Source: Shimia aestuarii
Lineage (GTDB): Bacteria; Pseudomonadota; Alphaproteobacteria; Rhodobacterales; Rhodobacteraceae
Direction: 5' to 3'
Length of the DNA stretch: 64,000 bases
Assembly (NCBI RefSeq): GCF_022814865.1
Contig: NZ_JAKVRD010000002.1
Location: 62,001-126,000 of the forward strand
In this document: one piece after another, positions 18,114 to 26,464 of the stretch
Layout: the number at the start of each line of letters is the position of its first letter
How positions within the stretch are numbered: the first letter of the stretch is position 1
Position numbers and translations under genes: made by a program
The notes under the pieces: model-generated
What the model was told of the DNA's origin: nothing
What the model saw: the letters and a program-made list of their open reading frames with translations, nothing else
Databases searched by the model: none

Positions 18114-18149
18114 GACGCGGCAAAGCCGCATCGCAAAGCGTTGGGCATA

Positions 18150-18262
18150 GCTGGGGGCGCGGCCCCCAGCCCCCCATTTCAATTGGGGGCCAGCCCCCAA
18201 ACCCAACTTTCGATTGGGGGCCAGCCCCCAAACCCCCGGGATATTTCCGGCAAGAGGAAGAG
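18150..18262 (+). repeat. Hairpin TATTT/GAAGA repeat, copy 2, with tandem hairpins
   Basis: Three strong hairpins lie between the convergent asparaginase and serB genes: GCTGGGGGC/GCCCCCAGC (18150-18170), then two near-identical copies of TTGGGGGC-CA-GCCCCCAA (18183-18200 and 18214-18231), offset by 31 bases. These are followed by CCCCCGGGATATTTCC and a GAGGAAGAG tail that abuts the serB stop. It is an expanded form of the family at 1803 and 58115. Confidence 0.8.
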
Positions 18263-18263
18263 A

Positions 18264-19139
18264 TCAGGCGGCGAAATCGGGTTTCGCGTAGCCTTGGATA
18301 TAGAGGAGTGCGGTAAGGTCACCGTGGTTGATGCGGATATCGCATTCGGCAGCGACGGAGGGTTTCGCATGAAGCGCAACACCCGCGCCCGCGAGGTCGA
18401 GCATGCCGAGATCGTTCGCTCCATCGCCGACCGCCATCACATCGGCGTGGGCAAGGCCGAGGCGCGTGGTGATGTCCTTGAGGGCCTGCACCTTGGCTTC
18501 GCGTCCTAAGATCGGGCGTCCGACATCGCCGGAGAGTTTGCCATCCGCGGTCAAAAGCGTATTGGCGCGGTTCTCGTCAAAGCCAAGGGTGTCTGCGACC
18601 CGCGCGGTAAAGGCGGTGAAGCCGCCAGAGACCAGCGCGGCGTAGGCACCATTGGCTTTCATCGTCGCCAAAAGCGCCTTGCCGCCGGGCATGAAGGTAA
18701 TGCGGGTGTCGAGCACCTTGCCAATGACTGCTTCGTCCAGACCTTTGAGCAGGCCGACCCGTTCGATCAGCGCGCCTTCGAAGTCCAGTTCCCCATTCAT
18801 GGCGCGGGCGGTGATGTCCTTGACGAAATCGCCCACGCCGGCCTCATCGGCCAGCTCGTCGATGCATTCCTGTTGGATCATCGTGGAATCCATATCCGCG
18901 AGGAGCATCTTCTTGCGGCGTCCCTCGGCGGGCAGAACGATGAGGTCGACACCCATGCCCTGAAGTTCAGCCCAAACCTCCCATTGGTTCGCGGGCAAGG
19001 TCTCGAGCGGGAATTCGGCGGCTTCGTCCGGGGCGAGCCATGTCGCCTCGCCGCCGCCCCAGGCATTGCGCAGCGAGTCGACCAAGGCCGGGTCGAGCGA
19101 CGGGGTGGAGGGGGCGGTCAGAAGCGTGGCGATGAACAT
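18264..19139 (-). CDS. serB: Phosphoserine phosphatase
   Basis: Last step of the phosphorylated serine pathway: O-phospho-L-serine to serine. The 291-residue protein has an N-terminal ACT-like region of about 75 residues and the HAD catalytic core: LADMDSTMIQQECIDELAD (nucleophile Asp in DxDST), ALVSGGFTAF and VMAVGDGANDLGML. The ATG at 19139 is preferred over the in-frame start at 19178. It is divergent from serC, so all three serine genes share this locus. Confidence 0.95.
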   Translation of the reverse strand: MFIATLLTAPSTPSLDPALVDSLRNAWGGGEATWLAPDEAAEFPLETLPANQWEVWAELQGMGVDLIVLPAEGRRKKMLLADMDSTMIQQECIDELADEAGVGDFVKDITARAMNGELDFEGALIERVGLLKGLDEAVIGKVLDTRITFMPGGKALLATMKANGAYAALVSGGFTAFTARVADTLGFDENRANTLLTADGKLSGDVGRPILGREAKVQALKDITTRLGLAHADVMAVGDGANDLGMLDLAGAGVALHAKPSVAAECDIRINHGDLTALLYIQGYAKPDFAA

Positions 19140-19313
19140 GGGGGTCTCCCGTGAATGAGTCGCCTTGGGCCTTAGCAAAGGGTTGCGAGCAAGGCCAGCC
19201 GTTCACGTGTCGCGGCGGCGAAGTTTCCGATAGGCGTCAGGGCGCGTCGCTTTTTGAGCGCGAACAGTCGCCTTGTGTGCATTTTCCTGTTGTGCGGGCG
19301 CAGCATTGGCCCT

Positions 19314-19366
19314 AAGTCGGTCCGTGGGACACCCCTCCCCAACGAGGGGCGCTTATCTGGAAGGGT
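19314..19366 (+). ncRNA. serC leader RNA motif
   Basis: Just upstream of serC are two compact hairpins: GTCC-gtg-GGAC (19320-19330) and CCCCTC-CCCAAC-GAGGGG (19332-19349), followed by CGCTTATCTGGAAGGGT, which includes the ribosome-binding region. This matches my memory of the alphaproteobacterial serC leader (Rfam serC), a cis-regulatory RNA with unproven ligand. The position directly ahead of a serC-serA operon supports it. Confidence 0.62.
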
Positions 19367-19373
19367 AGCACTT

Positions 19374-20519
19374 ATGGCTATGCATCAACCGGCAACGCGG
19401 CCGGCAAATCCGCGTTTTTCCTCTGGCCCCTGCGCCAAACCCCCCACATTCACGCTCGATAAACTCGCCGATGCCGCTCTTGGTCGCTCGCACCGTGCCG
19501 CTGTTGGCAAGGACAAGCTCAAGGCCGCGATTGAAGGCACACGCGAGATTCTCGGCATTCCTGCGGATTACAAGATCGGCATCGTGCCGGCGTCGGATAC
19601 TGGCGCTGTCGAGATGGCGATGTGGAGCCTCCTCGGCGCGCGCGGCGTCGAGATGCTGGCTTGGGAATCCTTTGGCTCGGGCTGGGTCACCGATGTGAAC
19701 AAACAGCTCAAGCTCGACGCCGTGGTGAAAACCGCCGATTACGGCGAGATCGTTGATCTTGCCTCGGTCGATTTCGCCAATGACGTTGTCTTTACCTGGA
19801 ACGGCACGACCTCGGGCGTGCGGGTGCCGAACGGCGATTGGATCCCGGCGGATCGCGAAGGCCTGACCATCTGCGACGCGACCTCGGCGGCGTTTGCCAT
19901 GGATCTGCCCTGGGACAAGCTCGATGTGACGACCTTCTCCTGGCAGAAAGTGCTTGGCGGCGAAGCGGCGCACGGGATGCTTATCCTGAGCCCCCGGGCG
20001 GTTGAACGCCTTGAGAGCTACACGCCTGCATGGCCGCTTCCGAAGATCTTCCGCCTGACTAAGGGCGGCAAGCTCATCGACGGGATCTTTACCGGCGCGA
20101 CGATCAACACGCCTTCGATGCTCGCGGTTGAGGACTACCTCTTCGCGCTTGATTGGGCGCGTTCCGAGGGCGGCCTTGAAGGGCTGATCGCGCGGGCCAA
20201 TGCCAATACCAAGGCCGTGGCCGATTTCGTCGAGATGCATGATTGGGTCGATTTCCTTGCCCATGATCCGGCAACGATGTCGAACACCTCGGTCTGCCTC
20301 AAGTTCACCGACGCGCGCATCAAGGACGGTGCCGCCTTTGCCAAGGCCGTGGCCAAGCGCCTCGAGGCGGAAGATATCGCGCTTGATATCGGCGCGTATC
20401 GCGATGCGCCTCCGGGTCTACGGATCTGGTGTGGCGGCACGGTCGAGACCTCCGACGTGGCGGCGATGCTGCCCTGGCTCGAATGGGCCTTTGAGGCCGA
20501 AATCGAAGCGCAAGCGTAA
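19374..20519 (+). CDS. serC: Phosphoserine aminotransferase
   Basis: Converts 3-phosphohydroxypyruvate and glutamate to phosphoserine with PLP. The 381-residue protein is of the alphaproteobacterial/Methanosarcina-type SerC subfamily: [13 protein letters not shown] at the start, [16 protein letters not shown] in the middle and the PLP-lysine region [17 protein letters not shown]. The ATG at 19374 follows GGAAGGGT inside the leader. It lies upstream of serA with 96 bases between, filled by paired GC hairpins. Confidence 0.95.
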   Translation: MAMHQPATRPANPRFSSGPCAKPPTFTLDKLADAALGRSHRAAVGKDKLKAAIEGTREILGIPADYKIGIVPASDTGAVEMAMWSLLGARGVEMLAWESFGSGWVTDVNKQLKLDAVVKTADYGEIVDLASVDFANDVVFTWNGTTSGVRVPNGDWIPADREGLTICDATSAAFAMDLPWDKLDVTTFSWQKVLGGEAAHGMLILSPRAVERLESYTPAWPLPKIFRLTKGGKLIDGIFTGATINTPSMLAVEDYLFALDWARSEGGLEGLIARANANTKAVADFVEMHDWVDFLAHDPATMSNTSVCLKFTDARIKDGAAFAKAVAKRLEAEDIALDIGAYRDAPPGLRIWCGGTVETSDVAAMLPWLEWAFEAEIEAQA

Positions 20520-20525
20520 GCGAGT

Positions 20526-20586
20526 GCCGGGCGCAAGCCCGGCCTCCGTCATCTATTCCAACATCGTAGTCCGGGCATTTGCCCGG
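20526..20586 (+). repeat. Pair of GC hairpins between serC and serA
   Basis: Two tetraloop hairpins, GCCGGGC-gcaa-GCCCGGC (20526-20543) and CCGGGC-attt-GCCCGG (20571-20586). The left arm of the first is also complementary to the right arm of the second, so the pair forms one larger inverted repeat, like a REP/BIME pair. Neither has a T-run, so they probably tune serA expression or RNA stability instead of ending transcription. Confidence 0.6.
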
Positions 20587-20615
20587 CACCCCGACCCAAT
20601 CAAAGGACCAAACAC

Positions 20616-22211
20616 ATGGCTCCCAAAGTTCTCGTATCCGACAAACTCAGCGAAACCGCCGTGCAGATCTTCCGCGATCGCGGCATCGACGTCGATTTCA
20701 TGCCCGACCTTGGCAAGGACAAGGACAAGCTCGCCGAGGTGATCGGCCAGTATGACGGTCTTGCGATCCGCTCCGCGACCAAGGTCACGCCGACGATCCT
20801 CGAAGCTGCCACGAACCTCAAGGTCGTCGGTCGCGCCGGGATCGGCACCGACAACGTTGATAAGGAAGCGGCGTCGAAAAAGGGTGTGATCGTCATGAAC
20901 ACCCCCTTCGGCAACATGATTACCACCGCCGAGCACGCCATCGCGATGATGTTCGCCGTGGCCCGCCAGATTCCCGAAGCCTCTGCCTCGACCCATGCGG
21001 GCAAGTGGGAGAAGTCGAAATTCATGGGTGTTGAGCTTACCAACAAGACCCTTGGCGTCATCGGTGCGGGCAATATCGGCGGTATCGTCTGCGACCGTGC
21101 ACGCGGTCTCAAGATGAAGGTCATCGCGTATGACCCCTTCCTCGGTCAGGAGAAGGCCGACAAGATGGGCGTCGAGAAGGTCGAGCTTGATGAGCTTCTG
21201 AGCCGTGCGGATTTCATCACGCTGCACGTGCCGCTGACCGATACGACCCGCAATATCCTCTCGAAAGAGAACCTCGAGAAAACCAAGAAAGGCGTGCGGA
21301 TCATCAACTGTGCGCGCGGCGGTCTCGTGGACGAAGCGGCGCTGGCAGAGATGCTTAAGTCGGGTCATGTCGCGGGCGCAGCCTTTGACGTGTTCTCGGA
21401 GGAACCGGCCAAGGAGAACCCGCTCTTCAACCTGCCCAACGTGGTCTGCACTCCGCACCTCGGCGCGGCGACCACCGAGGCACAGGAGAACGTGGCGCTT
21501 CAGGTCGCGGATCAGATGGCGAACTACCTCCTGACCGGCGCCGTGGAAAACGCGCTCAACATGCCGAGTGTGACCGCGGAAGAAGCCAAGATCATGGGCC
21601 CGTGGATCAAGCTTGCCGATCACCTTGGCGCCTTCTCGGGCCAGATGACCGACGAGCCGATCAAGGCGATCAACATTCTCTATGACGGTGTGGTCTCCGA
21701 GATGAACCTCGAGGCGCTGAACTGCTCGGTCGTGGCGGGGATCATGAAAAAGGCCAACCCGGACGTGAACATGGTGTCGGCCCCGGTTGTCGCCAAAGAG
21801 CGTGGCATCAAGATTTCGACCACGAACCAGGACAAGTCGGGCGCGTTTGATGGCTATATCAAGGTCACCGTTGTGACCGACAAGCGCGAGCGTTCCATCG
21901 CGGGCACCGTGTTCTCGGATGGCAAGCCGCGCTTTATCCAGATCAAGGGCATCAACATCGACGCCGAGATCGGCGCCAACATGGTCTATACCACCAACGA
22001 AGACGTGCCGGGCATTATCGGCACCCTTGGTCAGACCCTTGGCGAGAACGGCGTCAACATCGCGAACTTTACCCTTGGTCGTGCCGATGTCGGCGGCGAA
22101 GCCATCGCGCTTCTCTACGTCGATGCGCCTGTGCCGGCGACGACTCTCGACAAGCTCTGCCAGACCGGCATGTTCGGTCAGGTGAAAGCGCTTCAGTTCG
22201 ACGTCGAGTAA
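20616..22211 (+). CDS. serA: D-3-phosphoglycerate dehydrogenase
   Basis: First step of the serine pathway: 3-phosphoglycerate plus NAD to 3-phosphohydroxypyruvate. At 531 residues it is the long form, with substrate and Rossmann domains (LGVIGAGNIGGIVCDRA; INCARGGLVDEAAL; TPHLGAATTEAQ with the catalytic His), an intervening allosteric-substrate-binding domain, and a C-terminal ACT domain (YTTNEDVPGIIGTLGQTL). The ACT domain is usual for serine feedback. It shares the operon with serC and ends in a clear terminator. Confidence 0.97.
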   Translation: MAPKVLVSDKLSETAVQIFRDRGIDVDFMPDLGKDKDKLAEVIGQYDGLAIRSATKVTPTILEAATNLKVVGRAGIGTDNVDKEAASKKGVIVMNTPFGNMITTAEHAIAMMFAVARQIPEASASTHAGKWEKSKFMGVELTNKTLGVIGAGNIGGIVCDRARGLKMKVIAYDPFLGQEKADKMGVEKVELDELLSRADFITLHVPLTDTTRNILSKENLEKTKKGVRIINCARGGLVDEAALAEMLKSGHVAGAAFDVFSEEPAKENPLFNLPNVVCTPHLGAATTEAQENVALQVADQMANYLLTGAVENALNMPSVTAEEAKIMGPWIKLADHLGAFSGQMTDEPIKAINILYDGVVSEMNLEALNCSVVAGIMKKANPDVNMVSAPVVAKERGIKISTTNQDKSGAFDGYIKVTVVTDKRERSIAGTVFSDGKPRFIQIKGINIDAEIGANMVYTTNEDVPGIIGTLGQTLGENGVNIANFTLGRADVGGEAIALLYVDAPVPATTLDKLCQTGMFGQVKALQFDVE

Positions 22212-22237
22212 TCACGCGACAACTTCGTGAAATTCTG

Positions 22238-22264
22238 CGCCGCCCCTGTCCGGGGCGGCGTTTT
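22238..22264 (+). terminator. Terminator of serC-serA
   Basis: A 9-bp stem CGCCGCCCC/GGGGCGGCG with a 5-nt loop, followed by TTTT, 27 bases after the serA stop. Confidence 0.85.
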
Positions 22265-22302
22265 GCGTTTAGGCAGGAGAGAACAGGACAAGGACCGTTT
22301 GC

Positions 22303-23031
22303 ATGACCGCGCCCCTCTACGCCATTGGCGATATTCACGGACAGAAAACCATGCTCGAAGATGCGCTTGCGCGGATCGAGGCGGACGGCGGGCGCGATGC
22401 CGAGATCGTCTTTCTTGGCGACCTCGTGGATCGCGGGCCAGAGAGCGCCGGGGTGATTGACCTATTGCAGACGGGCGTGGCCGAGGGGCGCAACTGGACT
22501 GTGCTGCGCGGCAACCACGACCGGATGTATTCCTGTTTCATGGAGGAATTGCCCCGGCCCGATCCCTTTGTCCTGCTTGGGATGGATTGGTTCAGCGAGC
22601 GGATCGGTGGGCGCAGCACGCTGGCCTCTTACGGGATCGAGACGGACGACTCGTCGCGCTATTTTCAGGTCCACGCCGAGGCGCGGGAGGTGATCCCGCA
22701 GGCGCATGTGGATTTCATGGCCGCACTTCCGGCCTATCGTCTCGTCGGGAATCTTCTTTTCGTCCACGCGGGCATTCGCCCCGAGGTCGCCCTTGAGGAT
22801 CAGAGCGAAGATGATCTCTGCTGGATCCGGCAGGAATTCCTCGACTATCGCGCGCCGCATCCGTGGCTTGTTGTGCATGGACACACGCCGCAGAAGGCTC
22901 CTGTGCATGAAGGCAACCGGGTGAACCTCGATTCCGGCGCAGGATATGGACGGCCGATCACGGCGGCGGTTTTCGAAGGCGATCAGGTGCATGTTCTGGA
23001 AGAGACCGGACGGCGCGCCCTTCGGCCCTGA
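22303..23031 (+). CDS. Metallophosphoesterase (PPP-type serine/threonine phosphatase-like)
   Basis: A 242-residue metal-dependent phosphatase. The three PPP/calcineurin-like signatures are in order: GDIHG (residue 9), GDLVDRG (about 45) and GNHD (about 71). Then come the metal-binding His residues in LFVHAGIRPEVALEDQ and VHGHTPQKAPV. The family includes bacterial PrpA-type protein phosphatases and Ap4A hydrolases, and the sequence alone does not decide the substrate. It is a single gene after the serA terminator. Confidence 0.85.
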   Translation: MTAPLYAIGDIHGQKTMLEDALARIEADGGRDAEIVFLGDLVDRGPESAGVIDLLQTGVAEGRNWTVLRGNHDRMYSCFMEELPRPDPFVLLGMDWFSERIGGRSTLASYGIETDDSSRYFQVHAEAREVIPQAHVDFMAALPAYRLVGNLLFVHAGIRPEVALEDQSEDDLCWIRQEFLDYRAPHPWLVVHGHTPQKAPVHEGNRVNLDSGAGYGRPITAAVFEGDQVHVLEETGRRALRP

Positions 23032-23148
23032 TCGCGCGGGATTCCGTTACGTCCAACGCGGCTTTGCGAGACTTTCCCGTGTTTCTGCGGGTTTGCCGGA
23101 GGCGACGCCGGGCGTAGTGTGTCGCCAACCGAGGAATAGGAGGTTTCC

Positions 23149-24324
23149 ATGACGGATATTGTGATTCTCGACGGTGCACGCACCGCAATCGGCACCTTTG
23201 GCGGTTCGCTCGCCGGGACCGCCCCGATCGATCTTGGCGCGACGGCGGCCAAGGCGGCGATGGAGCGGTCTGGCGTCGAAGGCGGCCAGATCGGCCACGT
23301 TGTCTTTGGCCATGTCATCAACACCGAGCCGCGCGACATGTATCTCAGCCGCGTGGCTGCGATGAACGCGGGCATTCCCGACACCACGCCGGCGATGAAT
23401 GTGAACCGCCTTTGCGGCTCCGGTGCACAGGCCATCGTGTCGGCGGCGCAGTCGCTCATGCTTGGCGATGCGGATTTTGCGCTTGCAGGCGGTGCAGAGA
23501 GCATGAGCCGCGCGCCCTATATCGTCCCGTCCCAGCGTTGGGGCCAGAAGATGGGCGACGTGCAGACCCTCGACATGATGCTCGGCGCGCTCAACTGCCC
23601 GTTCGGCACCGGCCATATGGGTGTCACCGCAGAAAACGTGGCGGATGAACATGACGTGAGCCGCGATGACATGGACGCTTTCGCGCTCGAGAGCCAGCAG
23701 CGTGCGGCGGCGGCCATCGAAGCCGGTCATTTCAAGAGCCAGATCGTTCCGGTCGAGGTCAAGGTCAAGCGCGACATGGTCGCCTTTGACACGGACGAGC
23801 ATCCGACGCCCTCGACGACGGAGAGCCTTGGCAAGCTGCGCCCTGTGTTCAAGAAAGACGGTCGCGTCACGGCGGGCAACGCCTCGGGGATCAACGATGG
23901 TGGCGCGGCGCTCGTGCTGGCGCGGGCCGATGCGGCAGAGAAGGCGGGCCTCAAGCCCAAGGCGCGCATTCTTGGCTATGCCCATGCCGGTGTCCGCCCC
24001 GAGGTCATGGGGATTGGTCCGGTGCCGGCGGTCGAGAACCTGCTCGCCAAGACCGGGATGTCGATCACCGATTTCGACGTGATCGAATCCAACGAAGCCT
24101 TCGCCGCTCAGGCGATTGCGGTCAACAAAGGGCTTGGTCTCGATACTTCCAAGGTCAACCCGAACGGTGGCGCGATTGCGCTTGGCCATCCGGTTGGCGC
24201 GACGGGCTGCATCATCACCGTGAAGGCGCTTTACGAGCTCGAGCGGATCGGCGGCAAACGCGCGCTCATCACCATGTGCATCGGCGGCGGTCAGGGCATC
24301 GCCATCGCCATCGAGCGTCTCTGA
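23149..24324 (+). CDS. Acetyl-CoA acetyltransferase (thiolase)
   Basis: A 391-residue thiolase that condenses or cleaves acetyl-CoA and acetoacetyl-CoA (or longer 3-ketoacyl-CoA). The nucleophile Cys89 is in MNVNRLCGSGAQA. The His-containing NPNGGAIALGHPVGATG and the second Cys in TMCIGGGQGIA complete the active site. A strong AGGAGG site precedes the ATG. It is a single gene; no phaB or hydroxyacyl-CoA dehydrogenase is adjacent, so I cannot tell whether it serves polyhydroxybutyrate, acetoacetate or beta-oxidation metabolism. Confidence 0.9.
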   Translation: MTDIVILDGARTAIGTFGGSLAGTAPIDLGATAAKAAMERSGVEGGQIGHVVFGHVINTEPRDMYLSRVAAMNAGIPDTTPAMNVNRLCGSGAQAIVSAAQSLMLGDADFALAGGAESMSRAPYIVPSQRWGQKMGDVQTLDMMLGALNCPFGTGHMGVTAENVADEHDVSRDDMDAFALESQQRAAAAIEAGHFKSQIVPVEVKVKRDMVAFDTDEHPTPSTTESLGKLRPVFKKDGRVTAGNASGINDGGAALVLARADAAEKAGLKPKARILGYAHAGVRPEVMGIGPVPAVENLLAKTGMSITDFDVIESNEAFAAQAIAVNKGLGLDTSKVNPNGGAIALGHPVGATGCIITVKALYELERIGGKRALITMCIGGGQGIAIAIERL

Positions 24325-24368
24325 TCAACATGTTTCGGCGCGGGGGAAGATCCTCGCGCCGGATCTTT

Positions 24369-24420
24369 CGCACCACCGCGATACAGACGCGATACCGACG
24401 GAATACCGACGTTGGATTTT
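24369..24420 (-). repeat. 11-bp-period GTCGGTAT repeat, copy 1
   Basis: On the minus strand AATCCAACGTCGGTATT is followed by CCGTCGGTATC, GCGTCTGTATC and GCGGTGGTGCG, which are imperfect 11-base units. Near-identical stretches occur at 42270-42305 and 58196-58250. This copy lies between the convergent thiolase and pbpC genes. Confidence 0.75.
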
Positions 24421-24424
24421 GTCC

Positions 24425-26464
24425 CTATTCCACCCAAATATCTGCCCGATCCGCGCGCCCCTTGGCGTCGATGATTGTCACCGTTGAGGCCCCCTTTTCG
24501 TCGAACGGCAGGGTGATCTCGCGCCGCCGAATGTCGCTGGCCAATGGGCGACCATTGGCAAGGATCGTATAGGGCAAAGCGCCTGCCCGGACCTTCACCG
24601 TAAGCCCCCCTTCAAGCCCCACAAGCCTTGCGCCATTGGGCGGAAAGGTCATGCGCGGGGCGTCTGGGCTACGCTCAAAAACGGCATTGCGCCCTTGGAA
24701 CCGGCGTAGCGGCTCGGGCAGGTCGGCAGAGCCGAGAAGCAGGGTTTCCGGCGGTGGCGGCCCCAATGGGTCGAGCGCGGGCTTCAGGCGCTGGAAGGCC
24801 TCGAACAGCACCGGCGCCGCGACTTCTCCGCCAAACGCCCCCGGCACCGGCGTCCCATCCGGCCGCCCAATCCAAACAGCCCCCACATGCCGCCCGTCAT
24901 AGCCCACGGCCCAAGCGTCGCGGTGGCCATAGCTTGTCCCGGTCTTGTAGGCGAGGCCGCTTTGCGGCGCGCCGGGTGGCGGGGCGAGGGCAGAGAGGAT
25001 ATGCCCGATTTGCCAAGCGGCAGAGCGGCTTACGACCTGTGAAACAGGCTCTGATACAAGGGTTTTCGACCAATGTAGCGGCACGGCTTTACCGCCGTTC
25101 CCAAGCATCGCATAGAGGCGCAAGAGGTCTTCCATCGTGACGCCGACACCGCCCAACGCCATGGCGAGGCCGGGTTTTCCCGTCGGCAGGCGCGGCGTGG
25201 CGCCGGTCTTGCGCAGCGCCGACATCAGCCGAGCAGGGCCGATTTGATCGGTGATGAGGATCACGGGGATATTTAGCGACAGGCGCAGCGCCTCGGCCAC
25301 CCGCAACTCGCCGCGAAAGGCTCCATCGAAGTTCTGCGGCGCGTAAGAGCCAAAGCGCACGGGCACATCGTTGATGAGCGTTTCGGGATGAATGAGGCCC
25401 TGATCGAAGCCCATCGCGTAGACCAACGGTTTGAGCGTCGAGCCAGGCGAGCGGAGCGCACGGGTCATATCGACAAACCCTTCGCGGCGCGTATCATCAT
25501 AGGCGGCAGAACCGACAGAGGCGAGGATTTCTCCGCTTTGGTGGTCAGCGATCATCAGCGCGATAGAGAGCCGATCTCCCGCCTTTTTCATAGTGTCGGC
25601 AGCGAGGGATTCCAGCGATGCCTGAAGCGTCGCATCAAGGGTCAGGTCATGGCGTAGGGCGTCCGGAGAGTCGGCAAGCGCCCGGTCAGCCAAATGTGGC
25701 GCGAGCGCGGGGAAAGCTCTGCGCCTGTTGGGAATGGCATCACGGATGGCGGCCTTGGCGGTCTCGGGATCGAGGGTGCCACCCGTCAGGCGGGTGAGAA
25801 CCCGATTTCGGGCCGCGCGCGCGGCCAAGGGTGCACGATCTGGACGCCGCGTTTCGGGGCTTTGCGGCAGGGCGATAAGAAAGGCGGCCTCGGCGGGTGT
25901 CAGGCGGGTCGGCTCCTTGCCGAACCAAGCCAGCGTTGCCGCGCGGATGCCTTCGAGATTGCCGCCGAAGGGCGCGTGGGTCAGGTAGAGCGTCAGGATA
26001 TCGTCTTTGCTGAGGCGACGCTCTATCGCCATTGCGAGGCGCATTTGACGCAATTTTCCGCGCCAACGCCCGGTTGACCCATCTTCGAGCAGCCGTGCGA
26101 CCTGCATCGTCAGGGTCGAGCCGCCAGAGATAACGTCTCCGCTTAAGAGGGCCTGCCATGCGGCGCGCGCGAGGGCGATGGGATCAACACCTACGTGCCG
26201 GTAGAAGCGTTTGTCCTCGTAGGCAATCAACATGTCGAGATACCGCCGATCCACGCGATCCGGCGTCGCGCCAAGGCGCCATAGCCCGTCCTCTACGGTA
26301 TAGGCGCGCAGCAGAGCACCATCGCGGTCGCGGACCTCGGCAGAGGTTGCGCTTAGGAGAGGGGGCATCTCGGTCGCGTCGATCCAGTCGTCAATCGCAT
26401 CCCGCCCGGCCGCGCCAAAAAGTAGCGCGGCGACAAGTGCAAAGGGGGCGAAGCGGCGGATCAT
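24425..26464 (-). CDS. pbpC: Penicillin-binding protein 1C
   Basis: A 679-residue bifunctional peptidoglycan synthase anchored in the inner membrane. The N-terminal span (MIRRFAPFALVAALLFGAAG) leads to a GT51 domain (YEDKRFYRHVGVDP, ISGGSTLTMQVARLL). The transpeptidase domain has Ser342 in SPGSTLKP, LSLN and YKTGTS. The C-terminal BiPBP_C region (PPNGARLVGLEGGL) marks PBP1C and not PBP1A. Its ATG overlaps the TGA of the macroglobulin gene by an ATGA junction, so the two are translationally coupled. Confidence 0.94.
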   Translation of the reverse strand: MIRRFAPFALVAALLFGAAGRDAIDDWIDATEMPPLLSATSAEVRDRDGALLRAYTVEDGLWRLGATPDRVDRRYLDMLIAYEDKRFYRHVGVDPIALARAAWQALLSGDVISGGSTLTMQVARLLEDGSTGRWRGKLRQMRLAMAIERRLSKDDILTLYLTHAPFGGNLEGIRAATLAWFGKEPTRLTPAEAAFLIALPQSPETRRPDRAPLAARAARNRVLTRLTGGTLDPETAKAAIRDAIPNRRRAFPALAPHLADRALADSPDALRHDLTLDATLQASLESLAADTMKKAGDRLSIALMIADHQSGEILASVGSAAYDDTRREGFVDMTRALRSPGSTLKPLVYAMGFDQGLIHPETLINDVPVRFGSYAPQNFDGAFRGELRVAEALRLSLNIPVILITDQIGPARLMSALRKTGATPRLPTGKPGLAMALGGVGVTMEDLLRLYAMLGNGGKAVPLHWSKTLVSEPVSQVVSRSAAWQIGHILSALAPPPGAPQSGLAYKTGTSYGHRDAWAVGYDGRHVGAVWIGRPDGTPVPGAFGGEVAAPVLFEAFQRLKPALDPLGPPPPETLLLGSADLPEPLRRFQGRNAVFERSPDAPRMTFPPNGARLVGLEGGLTVKVRAGALPYTILANGRPLASDIRRREITLPFDEKGASTVTIIDAKGRADRADIWVE

